Below, piece by piece: positions 40,373-48,370 of a DNA stretch of 49,373 bases. Position numbers and translations under genes: made by a program. Position 1 is the first letter of the stretch; each line of letters begins with the position of its first letter. The stretch lies in assembly GCA_028280325.1 (NCBI GenBank), contig JANQLZ010000135.1:1-49373 (forward strand). The letters are read 5' to 3'. Origin of the DNA: Bacillota bacterium (lineage in GTDB: Bacteria > Bacillota > UBA994 > PWPR01). Below the pieces are notes generated by a model. The model saw nothing but the letters and a program-made list of their open reading frames with translations, had not been told where the DNA came from and searched no databases.

Positions 40373-42547
40373 CTAACGACTACCAACCCTCATTCGCTGA
40401 CTCAACGCCGTATAACGCTCCAAAACCTTATTGTTCTTAACAGCGATTGCCAGGGCTTTTTTGGTGCCTACCAACACGACCAGTTTTTTGGCCCGGGTAA
40501 TACCGGTATAAAACAGATTCCGCTGCAGCATTAAATAGTGCTGAGTTGTGGCCGGCATAATCACCACCGGGTACTCACTACCCTGGCTTTTATGCACCGA
40601 CACCGCATAGGCCAGTACCAGTTCCTTTATCTCTTCCAATTTATATTCTATTACTCTTTCAAAACTGTAATTAACGTACTTAACATGAATTATCTTGGCA
40701 TCGTTATCGATTTCAACTATGCGTCCGACATCGCCGTTGTAAACATTTTTGCGGTAATTATTTCTGATCTGCATCACCTTGTCGCCTTCACGCCAAATCT
40801 GATGTCCTCTTCTAATGCTTTGTTTATTGGCATCAGGCGGGTTTAAAGCCTGTTGCAGGCTGGTATTTAAATTATCAACCCCGGTTACGGTGCGTTTCAT
40901 TGGGGCTAAAACCTGAATATCAGCTATGGGATGATAGCCGCCGAACTGCGGCAATCTGGTTTTACACAAGCCAATTATAGTTTTAACAATTGCCTCTGGG
41001 GCTGAACGCGGCACAAAGAAAAAATCGCGATCTTTTTCCTTCAACATCGGAAAATCGCCGTTGTTTATCCGGTGGGCGTTGACCACAATCAGGCTCTGCT
41101 CTGCCTGTCTGAAAATGGTTGTCAGACGCACTACCGGGATAACACCTGATTCGATTATATCCCTTAAAACATTTCCGGCACCAACAGAAGGGAGCTGATC
41201 GACATCACCGACAAAAACAACCTGACAGCCTGGTGGAACAGCTAACAGCAGATTGTACATCAGCATAATATCCACCATGGACACCTCGTCGATGATCAGC
41301 ACATCAGTTGTTAAAGGATGATCCTGGTTTTTGCCGAACCTCATTCCTTCACCTTCATTGTAAGAGTACTCCAGCAGCCTATGTATTGTTTTAGCTCCCC
41401 GGCCGGTGGTTTCACCCAAGCGTTGAGCAGCTCTTCCTGTAGGTGCGGCTAAAGTTACATGCTTACCAGATTTTTCAAAGACCTCAATAATACATTTGAC
41501 AATGGTAGTTTTACCTGTACCGGGGCCACCGGTAATGACGGTTACACCATTTTTTAAGGCCTTGCTGACCGCGCTCTGTTGTTTGCTGGCCAGCTTTAAT
41601 CCCTGATTTGCTTCATACTCCTGAATAGCTCGGGCCACATCAGTCAACACCAGATTCTGCCACTGAGCTATGCTGACCAGCGCTTTAGAGACCCCGATTT
41701 CTGCAAAGAACAATGGCGCCAAATAAACTGCTCTGCCGCTAGCCTGCTTTTGGTCAATAATTATTTCTTTTTTCAAAGCTAAAGTCTGAATGGCAGAGTC
41801 AAATTTAGTGGGATCAACGCCCAGCAGTTCACCAGCGGTCTGTTTGAGTTCTTTAATAGGAATGTAGCAATGCCCTTCGTCGGCAGACTGCTGCAGTAAA
41901 AACCTCAGTCCGGCAGTCAGCCGTTCGGGATGATCTGCCGCTAAACCGTTGGCCTGGGCTAATTTGTCTGCCGTTTTAAACCCCACCCCATGAACATCGG
42001 TGGTCAGTACATAAGGGTTGCTCCGGATAGTACTAATTGTTGCATCGCCGTAGTGCCTGATAACCCGGCCGGCGTAACCCGGCGTAAGTCCCAAACCCTG
42101 CAAAAAAATCATTGCCTCATGGTTTTCAGCGGCGGCCATACCGGCAATAATACTGTCGACCTTGCTTTCTCCAATACCTTCAACCTCGAGCATCCGGCGG
42201 GGATCATTTTTGATAATATCAATAACCTGGGAGCCAAAATGATCGACCAGTTTTTCGGCCATTTTTGGTCCTATACCAGCAAAAGACTTGCTGGCCAGAT
42301 AGCTTTTTAACCCTTTAGGTGACAACGGAACCACAGCTTGATAATTGCTGACAGCAAACTGCCGTCCATGCTTAGGATGATGATACCATTCACCGTGAAC
42401 GGTTATGGTTTCGCCCACTTCCAGAACGGGAAAATTTCCACTAATCTTAATCTTTTCACTACTGCCTAAAGGCTCAAAACGGGCTATAGTATAGCCCTGT
42501 TCGTCCCTGAAAGTAAATCTGGTTACCATACCTGTCATTTTAATCAT
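40373..42547 (-). CDS. recD2: RecD2-type ATP-dependent DNA helicase
   Basis: A 724 aa superfamily 1B 5'-3' helicase. It has an N-terminal OB-like strand region, helix-hairpin-helix repeats (FAGIGPKMAEKLVDHFG, VEGIGESKVDSIIAG, VHGVGFKTADKLAQ), Walker A GGPGTGKTT near 345, Walker B LIIDEVSMVD, VGDVDQLPSVGAG, and the C-terminal AVSVHKSQGSEYPVV and TGITRAKK. The RecD2 group lacks RecB and RecC partners and acts in repair and genome stability. GAGGTG precedes the ATG. The hairpin repeat E abuts its stop. Confidence 0.95.
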   Translation of the reverse strand: MIKMTGMVTRFTFRDEQGYTIARFEPLGSSEKIKISGNFPVLEVGETITVHGEWYHHPKHGRQFAVSNYQAVVPLSPKGLKSYLASKSFAGIGPKMAEKLVDHFGSQVIDIIKNDPRRMLEVEGIGESKVDSIIAGMAAAENHEAMIFLQGLGLTPGYAGRVIRHYGDATISTIRSNPYVLTTDVHGVGFKTADKLAQANGLAADHPERLTAGLRFLLQQSADEGHCYIPIKELKQTAGELLGVDPTKFDSAIQTLALKKEIIIDQKQASGRAVYLAPLFFAEIGVSKALVSIAQWQNLVLTDVARAIQEYEANQGLKLASKQQSAVSKALKNGVTVITGGPGTGKTTIVKCIIEVFEKSGKHVTLAAPTGRAAQRLGETTGRGAKTIHRLLEYSYNEGEGMRFGKNQDHPLTTDVLIIDEVSMVDIMLMYNLLLAVPPGCQVVFVGDVDQLPSVGAGNVLRDIIESGVIPVVRLTTIFRQAEQSLIVVNAHRINNGDFPMLKEKDRDFFFVPRSAPEAIVKTIIGLCKTRLPQFGGYHPIADIQVLAPMKRTVTGVDNLNTSLQQALNPPDANKQSIRRGHQIWREGDKVMQIRNNYRKNVYNGDVGRIVEIDNDAKIIHVKYVNYSFERVIEYKLEEIKELVLAYAVSVHKSQGSEYPVVIMPATTQHYLMLQRNLFYTGITRAKKLVVLVGTKKALAIAVKNNKVLERYTALSQRMRVGSR

Positions 42548-42622
42548 CGGCTCACCTCTATTGTTACAAATAATATCATTGAGGCAATTTACAACAAGCG
42601 ATTTTAATCAGCGCAGGATTTC

Positions 42623-43408
42623 TTAAATCGGGAATCCAACCTCTATTTTAACCTTACCCTTTTTTGTTTTACCGCAGTTCTTGAGGATAACACATCTGCC
42701 GCGACCCCGACAGGAAATAACGCTTCCTTCGTCGACTGCTGCAGCCGGAGAGGTTTGCTGACGGTGGTCAACCTGCACCCGGCCCTGCTTAATAAAGTTT
42801 GCGGCCACGCCACGTGACAGTTGAAAGGCTTTGGCAATCACTGAATCAAGCCGCAGCGACACTAGGGTTAAGGTCATTACCTCGTACTTGGGTTCAGGGG
42901 CTTGTACACTGGTTAAGTCAGAGAGTTGTACATCTACATAAATTGAGCCAATCTTTTGCAGATTATTTAAGATAAACTCAGCAATCTTATTATCTACAAT
43001 GACAAAGGTGCGGTCACCATGTATCACTATATCGCCCAATACATCTCTTTTCAGCCCTAAGCCAAGCAGAGCTCCCAAATAATCGCGGTGATCAATCTCT
43101 TCTACTTCCATAGGTTTAATCTCGATTATACTGAGCTCGATCTTGGGCTCAAACCAATCCCACTCAGCCGGCCAAACCTGAATCTTTTTGCGCTCGGCAG
43201 CTTCAAAACCACCGTCAAGGTGCCACCTGACTCCGCCGATACTTTTAAAAACTGTTTCCATTAACAGCTGCCCACTGGGGCTTAAAAAAGAAGTATCTTG
43301 TGCCGAATCATGCTTTTTTACCTGCTCCACGAGATCAATGGCCCGGCCAATAACAATTTTCTCATCATCATTACGAGCCTGTGTTAATAATTTTTCCTTT
43401 ATTGACAT
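42623..43408 (-). CDS. ylmH: YlmH/RqcP2-family S4-domain RNA-binding protein
   Basis: A 261 aa protein. The N-terminal two domains (about 1-180, with DHRDYLGALLGLGLKRDVLGDI) are typical of YlmH. The C-terminal S4 RNA-binding domain has LRLDSVIAKAFQLSRGVAAN and FIKQGRVQVDHR. Homologues bind the 50S subunit in ribosome-associated quality control. In many Firmicutes ylmH lies in the division cluster after sepF and ylmG; here it stands alone, 75 bp upstream of recD2 on the same strand. Confidence 0.9.
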   Translation of the reverse strand: MSIKEKLLTQARNDDEKIVIGRAIDLVEQVKKHDSAQDTSFLSPSGQLLMETVFKSIGGVRWHLDGGFEAAERKKIQVWPAEWDWFEPKIELSIIEIKPMEVEEIDHRDYLGALLGLGLKRDVLGDIVIHGDRTFVIVDNKIAEFILNNLQKIGSIYVDVQLSDLTSVQAPEPKYEVMTLTLVSLRLDSVIAKAFQLSRGVAANFIKQGRVQVDHRQQTSPAAAVDEGSVISCRGRGRCVILKNCGKTKKGKVKIEVGFPI

Positions 43409-43497
43409 ATCTAAAACCCTCTTTCAAAACTATAACTAACAATAGTACTTTCATAGAGAAACCATTATTGTAATTTAAGCGGCGTTTTATCATTGAA

Positions 43498-43565
43498 GCT
43501 ATCGCCCTACTATTGCCAAACCAGTGCAGTACCATTGCGCAACCAATAATACTCCAACTGTTAAT
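43498..43565. repeat. Degenerate 11 bp tandem array R3
   Basis: On the minus strand: GCAATGGTACT, GCACTGGTTTG, GCAATAGTAGG, GCGATAGCTTC, each 11 bp. It lies upstream of ylmH. The rest of 43409-43756 shows nothing else recognisable. Confidence 0.55.
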
Positions 43566-43756
43566 ATGCAAATCGTTTGGTCACTCTACCCATACGGATT
43601 TATATTTCCTATATTGTACCATATCAAAATTAATAGGTGTAGAAAAGAACAGGTCGTTTTTTTTACAGAAATATCACATAGCTGCGCTTAACTACAGAAT
43701 TGCTTAATAGTAATATTTCACCTGGCAACATAGCCTTACCCTTAACCATTACGAGT

Positions 43757-43916
43757 ATTACCGAAAATAAAAATGCTGAAACATTATTTAATCACGTTTC
43801 CACTGATACTGAAAAAGCTGTAAGCTCGATATGCTGCAGTAAACCAGTTAACGTTGCTAAACGCACTTTACTGAGTTGCATATCAAAGCTTACAGCTTGT
43901 TTTTTATTTCGGTAAT
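43757..43916. repeat. 160 bp long-palindrome element, MITE-like
   Basis: Terminal inverted ends ATTACCGAAAATAAAAA and TTTTTTATTTCGGTAAT enclose further nested arms: AAGCTGTAAGCT/AGCTTACAGCTT, GATATGC/GCATATC and CAGTAAA/TTTACTG. The inner hairpin has T-runs on both sides and would terminate the YvlB-like gene, whose stop is 6 nt away. It shares no sequence with the A-H family. Confidence 0.65.
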
Positions 43917-43922
43917 GTTTTT

Positions 43923-45527
43923 CTATTCTTCTTCAATAATCTTTACTGAGCCATTGGTGGTTTTGGCCACAATATTCAGCTGCGGGCTATCCTCATCGAA
44001 GCCTACAGTTCTACCGTTTAATGAATGGCCGACTGTCTTCTTAATAGAACTGTTAATATTCCAGCCGTCATGTACCCTGACCTTACCCATTCTGGTATGG
44101 GCATCAATTGTGGCGTTTAGCTTATCAGGGGTGTATATCCTTACTGTTCCATTGGTAGTTAAAATATTAACCTTGCCAGTAGCCAACTCGGGAACATAAT
44201 ACCTGATCGACCCGTTGCTGGCACTTAACTCCATATCATTAGCATGCACATTAAACTTAAGAGAGCCATTGGTTGATCCTGCTTTAATATGATCAGCCTT
44301 GCTATCCTTGACCTCAATTCGACCGTTTGTAGTGCTCAGCAACCAGGCTTTACCCGTTAAATCAATAATAGATATTCTGCCGTTGGTTGATTTCAGATTA
44401 CAGTCATACAAGTACCTGGTCGGCAGATAGATATCAGCAGAAACAGTATGACGATTGTTAAACCTTCGTTTCACTTCAATACTGACAATATTGCTGGCGC
44501 ATTTCACATCGACAATCTCTCTGGCCACGCGATCGACGTTTTCTTTGGCTGATCTTATTTTTTTACGCAGCACAATTAAAATATTATCACGTTTCTCATC
44601 ACCGTATATTCTAATCCCACCGTTTTGCAGATCGACATTCAACACTACATTGTCCTGATCGCTTTCGGGTACCCAGGTGACTTCCTCTTTCACTTCATAC
44701 CCCTCAAAACCGGATATGCCAAAGCCATCAAAAATCTTGTTGATCATTGGCCCAATCTGACTGGTAGCCTTCTGAATGACTTCCCCCACGTTCTGCAGCT
44801 GCTCATTGATTTCTTCATTGATGTTTACATTATTGTCAAAAGAAATCCCTAAATCTTTGCAACGTCGACGCACCTCTAAAATGCGCTCCTGAGCTTTTTC
44901 AGAACGCTGCTTGGACTCTTTAGCTATTTTGTCTTTTTTTGACCGCAGGGCTTTCATCTTTTCAATAGTCTCGTCAACCTGCTGCTGAGCTTCTTCCGGG
45001 GTAAGTTCGCCATTATCTTTCAGCTCGGCGATTTCATCCATAAAATCATTAAGCTCAGTGATTTCATCGCTAAAAGCCTGTACCTTGCTGTGCATTTCCT
45101 TAGCCATCTCAAATTCTATCTCAGCTTCCTGCCATTCCTCAGCCAATCCTTCATCAATACCCCGTACTCTATCAATATTGCTCTCCAATTTTCTGTTCCT
45201 GACAGTTTCGCTTAACGCCTTGCGGCTTTCCTCGATAGCTTCATGGACACTTTCCTTGACACTTTGCAAGGCCTCCTTGCTGGCTACACGAGCATCTCTG
45301 ATTGATCTTTTAATATTGTCGGAGTCGATATCGTCTCTGTCAACATAGTGTTTTCCACGACGAGGGGACTTGCGGTGGCTCTCTCTAAACTTGGGTCGAT
45401 CTACCTTATGACGGGGCCTTTTTTCAGCTTCTGGTACCCCAATAGCATTTAATAGTTTGACTGCCTCTTCAGCATTAATCGTTCCTTCGCTTAGCATTTT
45501 AAGTATCATTTTACGCTCTTCAGACAT
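43923..45527 (-). CDS. YvlB-like DUF4097 adhesin-type protein
   Basis: A 534 aa protein without a signal peptide. A short helical SHOCT-like start (MSEERKMILKMLSEGTINAE and EAVKLLNAIG) is followed by a basic region, a coiled coil (about 75-225) and a C-terminal beta-repeat domain (about 290-534) with recurrent NGGIRIYG, TNGRISIIDLTG, TNGRIEV, TNGSLKF and TTNGTVRI turns. In Bacillus, yvlB is linked with a PspC gene and responds to envelope stress. The start was chosen because AGGAGG fits the ATG at 45527 better than the one at 45533. Three palindromic sites lie upstream. Confidence 0.85.
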   Translation of the reverse strand: MSEERKMILKMLSEGTINAEEAVKLLNAIGVPEAEKRPRHKVDRPKFRESHRKSPRRGKHYVDRDDIDSDNIKRSIRDARVASKEALQSVKESVHEAIEESRKALSETVRNRKLESNIDRVRGIDEGLAEEWQEAEIEFEMAKEMHSKVQAFSDEITELNDFMDEIAELKDNGELTPEEAQQQVDETIEKMKALRSKKDKIAKESKQRSEKAQERILEVRRRCKDLGISFDNNVNINEEINEQLQNVGEVIQKATSQIGPMINKIFDGFGISGFEGYEVKEEVTWVPESDQDNVVLNVDLQNGGIRIYGDEKRDNILIVLRKKIRSAKENVDRVAREIVDVKCASNIVSIEVKRRFNNRHTVSADIYLPTRYLYDCNLKSTNGRISIIDLTGKAWLLSTTNGRIEVKDSKADHIKAGSTNGSLKFNVHANDMELSASNGSIRYYVPELATGKVNILTTNGTVRIYTPDKLNATIDAHTRMGKVRVHDGWNINSSIKKTVGHSLNGRTVGFDEDSPQLNIVAKTTNGSVKIIEEE

Positions 45528-45619
45528 TTCCATACCTCCTGCTTAAGTGCTTATACTACAAATTATATGACATAGCATGTAGCATTGTCAACAGTATCTT
45601 AGCATATTTTTAGGATTAT

Positions 45620-45679
45620 CTTAACTAATATTAAGTTTTTATCTTAATTATATTAAGAATATCCCTTAACATAGTTAAA
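45620..45679 (-). promoter_or_regulatory. Three palindromic operator sites before the YvlB-like gene
   Basis: CTTAACTAATATTAAG (45620), CTTAATTATATTAAG (45643) and CTTAACATAGTTAAA (45665) are spaced 23 and 22 bp, two helical turns. The CTTAAC/CTTAAT half-sites resemble TTTTAAC in the arrays near PspC and DUF4342, so a shared regulator is possible. Confidence 0.55.
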
Positions 45680-45828
45680 ATAGACTTTACACAGAGATTA
45701 ATATTAGTATAAGTATGTTTAGTATTACACTTTTGTATTTTAAGTATAAGCTTTAGCAGGAATTAGAATGAGAATCTGCGAATTAAAAAAAGCAAAGCAA
45801 TTGCAAAAATACTTGAGGAGAGATGAAT

Positions 45829-46440
45829 GTGAAATTCTTGTTGACAGGATACGAGCCTCTCTTTGGAGATATCGTCAACCCCTCTATTGAAGCAGTTAAA
45901 GCTGTCTCTTTAATGCCAATTAAAGGCGCTGAGTTTTTTGTACAGGAGATACCACTGGACTTTAAGCTGATACCATCATTAGTAATTAGTTGTATCAATG
46001 AATATCATCCTGATATTATTATTTGCACCGGCCTGGCCAGCAAGAGACCGGCAATATCGCTGGAAAGAGTGGCTGTTAATGTGGTCAGCGGTACGGATCA
46101 CAATAATTACACTTTAGAAGAGGTGCCGATTGATCCCCACGGTTCACCCGCACATTTCTGTCAAATGCCTCTGCTGGAGATAAGAAATAAAATTTTAGCA
46201 GCCGGTATTCCGGCTCATATCTCAGATACTGCCGGAACCCATGGCTGCAACTTTATCTTTTACACCGCAGCTAACTATGTTGCCAAAAATAACCTGCCCG
46301 CCAAAACAGCCTTTGTCCACGTCCCCCGCCTGCCCGAACAGGTCGCCCGTCTCGAAAAACCCGAATTATACCCAAGCATGCCGCTGGAACTGCAGGTAAA
46401 AGCACTGGAAATAATGATTAGGTTATTGCTGTCACAATAG
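45829..46440 (+). CDS. pcp: Pyrrolidone-carboxylate (pyroglutamyl) peptidase
   Basis: A 203 aa cysteine peptidase (C15) that removes N-terminal pyroglutamate. It has the start KFLLTGYEP, catalytic Glu in RPAISLERVAVNV near 80, Cys in DTAGTHGCNFIFY near 143 and His in AFVHVPRLP near 166. GAGGAGAG is better spaced to GTG 45829 than to ATG 45823. The product 5-oxoproline would be processed by PxpA and its partners. Confidence 0.93.
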   Translation: MKFLLTGYEPLFGDIVNPSIEAVKAVSLMPIKGAEFFVQEIPLDFKLIPSLVISCINEYHPDIIICTGLASKRPAISLERVAVNVVSGTDHNNYTLEEVPIDPHGSPAHFCQMPLLEIRNKILAAGIPAHISDTAGTHGCNFIFYTAANYVAKNNLPAKTAFVHVPRLPEQVARLEKPELYPSMPLELQVKALEIMIRLLLSQ

Positions 46441-46546
46441 CGAAGCTATTGTGGTGGGTTTACTGCGTAAACGGGGTGGAATTGCTGCGCAATTGGATTG
46501 GGCTCGCCTTTGGCAAGCGGGGTGCAGTTGGTTTTTTACTATAGCT

Positions 46547-46625
46547 GAACGATTGCTAGGCAGTTGGTTGGCAATGGGTTGGCGATTGTGGGGCAATAGT
46601 GTGGCAGTTGTAGGGCGGTTGTTCT
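46547..46625. repeat. Degenerate 11 bp tandem array R4
   Basis: Units GAACGATTGCTA, GGCAGTTGGTTG, GCAATGGGTTG, GCGATTGTGGG, GCAATAGTGTG, GCAGTTGTAGG, GCGGTTGTTCT. The last five keep an exact 11 bp period. Looser units (GAATTGCTGCGCAATTGG) extend back to about 46440. A short ORF spans it but looks fortuitous. Confidence 0.6.
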
Positions 46626-46743
46626 TTAATTGGCTAAACTATTGTTTTTCTAACTGTCGGCTACGAGTCTTCGATTTATTTCAACGTCCATAAAGTCGCC
46701 TATATTAGTTTAGCTTAACAGGCTGATAATTACGCTTGAGGTG

Positions 46744-46861
46744 GTTTTCGAGAATGTTCTCAATCAAGGCGTAGCAGAAATATCTTCAAAGATAATATGA
46801 CAAATATATCTTTGTGGATATTTTTGCGTACCAACGCAGAGTGAGGGCATTTCTCGGAAAC
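46744..46861 (-). repeat. Hairpin repeat, copy C
   Basis: Centre CAAAGAT-A-ATAT-GACAA-ATAT-ATCTTTG (46787-46814). Boxes CAAGGCGTAGC and GCGTACCAACGC. Outer ends GTTTTCGAGAATG / CATTTCTCGGAAAC. It stands in tandem with copy B, 29 bp away and in the same orientation. Confidence 0.75.
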
Positions 46862-46890
46862 GTCCATTGGGTTAGAAATAAACTAATTCT

Positions 46891-47015
46891 GGCTTTCAGA
46901 ATTGAGGCTACCTAATCAAGGGCGTAGCAAAAATTTTTGGCATGGATAATACGAGGCAGTATATCCATGGAAAAATTTTTGCGTACAACGCGGAGATAGT
47001 CCAATTATGGAAGCC
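46891..47015 (-). repeat. Hairpin repeat, copy B (best-formed)
   Basis: Centre CATGGAT-A-ATAC-GAGGCA-GTAT-ATCCATG (46941-46969), second arms GCAAAAATTTTT / AAAAATTTTTGC, boxes GGGCGTAGC and GCGTACAACGC, and ends GGCTTTCAGAATTG / CAATTATGGAAGCC. It lies 22 nt behind the stop of the membrane protein at 47038. Confidence 0.8.
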
Positions 47016-47037
47016 ACAATGGAAAGAACCACCAACC

Positions 47038-47436
47038 CTAATATAGGAATAATGCTATAAAAACCAACCCAACAGACAAAACGATAACACCAATATTGAG
47101 CTGCATCATTTTCTGCTTGCTGCTTAACATCGTTTTGACAAAAACCCTGAACTTATCGTACTGAAATACCAAATTAAAGATTTTAATGCCGGTAATGGTT
47201 ATTAATGCAGCCAATATCCAGCCATAGGGTATGCTCTTCGTAATATAAACCCACCAGGTTAAGCCGATCAGAACAACTCCTACTATTGACATCATAATAA
47301 CCCAAGCCGGGCGTTGTTCCTTATAGGCCTTATTTTCTTCCCAAACAGCCCAGTTGTCTTTCATTAATCCCATAGCAATACGAGAACCTATCCCTATCCC
47401 CGCCCACACAAAACACAATATTCTAAAATAAAGCAT
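47038..47436 (-). CDS. Small four-helix membrane protein, paralogue 1
   Basis: A 132 aa protein with four hydrophobic segments (about 1-24, 43-66, 72-92, 110-132). No family recognised. It is related to the gene at 47929: shared AYKEQRPAWV/AYQQQRPRWV after the first segment, a FQYDKF/FNYQAF turn and a similar helix layout. AGAGGAGG precedes the ATG. It has its own upstream dyad GTGTTAC-AAA-GTAACAC, and hairpin repeat B follows its stop. Confidence 0.75.
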   Translation of the reverse strand: MLYFRILCFVWAGIGIGSRIAMGLMKDNWAVWEENKAYKEQRPAWVIMMSIVGVVLIGLTWWVYITKSIPYGWILAALITITGIKIFNLVFQYDKFRVFVKTMLSSKQKMMQLNIGVIVLSVGLVFIALFLY

Positions 47437-47623
47437 ACCAATCCTCCTCTTAATTTTAGTCTTATCCCCATTAACAATTCTTCACTGAAAATGATCTATT
47501 TGGCTGCCATGGATTTCGTTAAACAGGCCACCGCCAGCCAACAGAACCGTCCCCATGGCAATTTTTCCACACTAAAAACACCATTATAGTTAATTTATTT
47601 TAAAGAAGTATCTATTGCATAAA

Positions 47624-47640
47624 GTGTTACAAAGTAACAC
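47624..47640 (-). promoter_or_regulatory. Inverted repeat in the leader of paralogue 1
   Basis: GTGTTAC-AAA-GTAACAC, perfect 7 bp arms, lies 188 bp before the start codon and downstream of a TATAAT box (complement of 47670-47675). It is a likely repressor site, different from the TetR operators at 48.4 and 49.1 kb. Nothing else is seen in 47437-47782. Confidence 0.5.
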
Positions 47641-47782
47641 AAGTTATACACCGCAAAAATAACCTACCTATTATAACTTCAGCTATAATTCATCAACTGT
47701 ATATTGACATGAAATATTGCTTAAGCAATATTGAACTATTCAACGTAAAAAGAGTTGATAAACGAAGAAACGTATCATTATG

Positions 47783-47913
47783 CCGTGGCTTCCAGAATTG
47801 CTGCTAGATCAAGGAAAAGGGAAAATCTGTGATAAAGATAATACGAGTAGTATATCTTTGAGCAGATTTTGTCTTTGACACCGAGATAGTAGTAATTATG
47901 GAAGCCACCGCGG
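47783..47913 (-). repeat. Hairpin repeat, copy D
   Basis: Centre AAAGAT-A-ATAC-GAGTA-GTAT-ATCTTT (within 47833-47860), second arms AAAATCTG / CAGATTTT, and ends GTGGCTTCCAGAATTG / AATTATGGAAGCCAC. It lies 15 nt behind the stop of the gene at 47929. Confidence 0.8.
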
Positions 47914-47928
47914 AAAGAAGCAACACCC

Positions 47929-48330
47929 CTAAAGGAGTAATACACTAACAACCACCATCCCCAATCCAAACACACTAACCGCAATATCAATTGCAACAAT
48001 TCTCGAGTTCTTTTCTTTGACCAGCAGGCCTGCTACCCACTTTTGAAAAGCCTGGTAATTAAATAACAGAGCAATGGCCTTGATTAAGGTCACTGAAAAC
48101 AAGATTGCGATTACAATCGAGTACTTTATATCGGTAATGAAATACATGTACCAGGTAAATGCCACTAATATAACCCCAACAATACCGGCAAACACCACCC
48201 ATCTGGGTCGCTGCTGTTGGTAGGCCTTACCGATAAGCGAAAATTCATCGTAGGGAATAAGATGAATATATACTGGCTTTAGCAAGGCCACCACGCCAAA
48301 GATAATCCCCAAAGCCTTAAAATAGTTCAT
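47929..48330 (-). CDS. Small four-helix membrane protein, paralogue 2
   Basis: A 133 aa protein with four hydrophobic segments and the AYQQQRPRWVVFAGIVGV block shared with paralogue 1. GAGGAGG lies 6 nt before the ATG at 48330 (MNYFKALGIIFG). A perfect palindrome at 48371-48392 between its promoter and start matches the dyad upstream of the neighbouring tetR, so this gene is probably repressed by that regulator. Function unknown. Confidence 0.75.
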   Translation of the reverse strand: MNYFKALGIIFGVVALLKPVYIHLIPYDEFSLIGKAYQQQRPRWVVFAGIVGVILVAFTWYMYFITDIKYSIVIAILFSVTLIKAIALLFNYQAFQKWVAGLLVKEKNSRIVAIDIAVSVFGLGMVVVSVLLL

Positions 48331-48370
48331 ATCCAACCTCCTCTCCAATTTAACGGGTAACCCCAGTCAT

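Noticed and set aside
40249-40440. Plus-strand ORF of 63 codons
   Set aside because: It lies wholly in hairpin repeat E and the antisense end of recD2, with no RBS or recognisable protein.
46547-46625. Possible CRISPR-like array
   Set aside because: Units are 11-12 bp without unique spacers of 25-40 bp and there are no cas genes in the window.
46451-46693. Plus-strand ORF of 80 codons rich in Trp, Leu and Gly
   Set aside because: It is produced by tandem array R4; equivalent arrays elsewhere are not open in a consistent frame or strand.
47624-47640. Third operator for the TetR protein
   Set aside because: GTGTTAC-N3-GTAACAC shares too little with GGTGACTG-N2-CAGTCACC; probably a different regulator.
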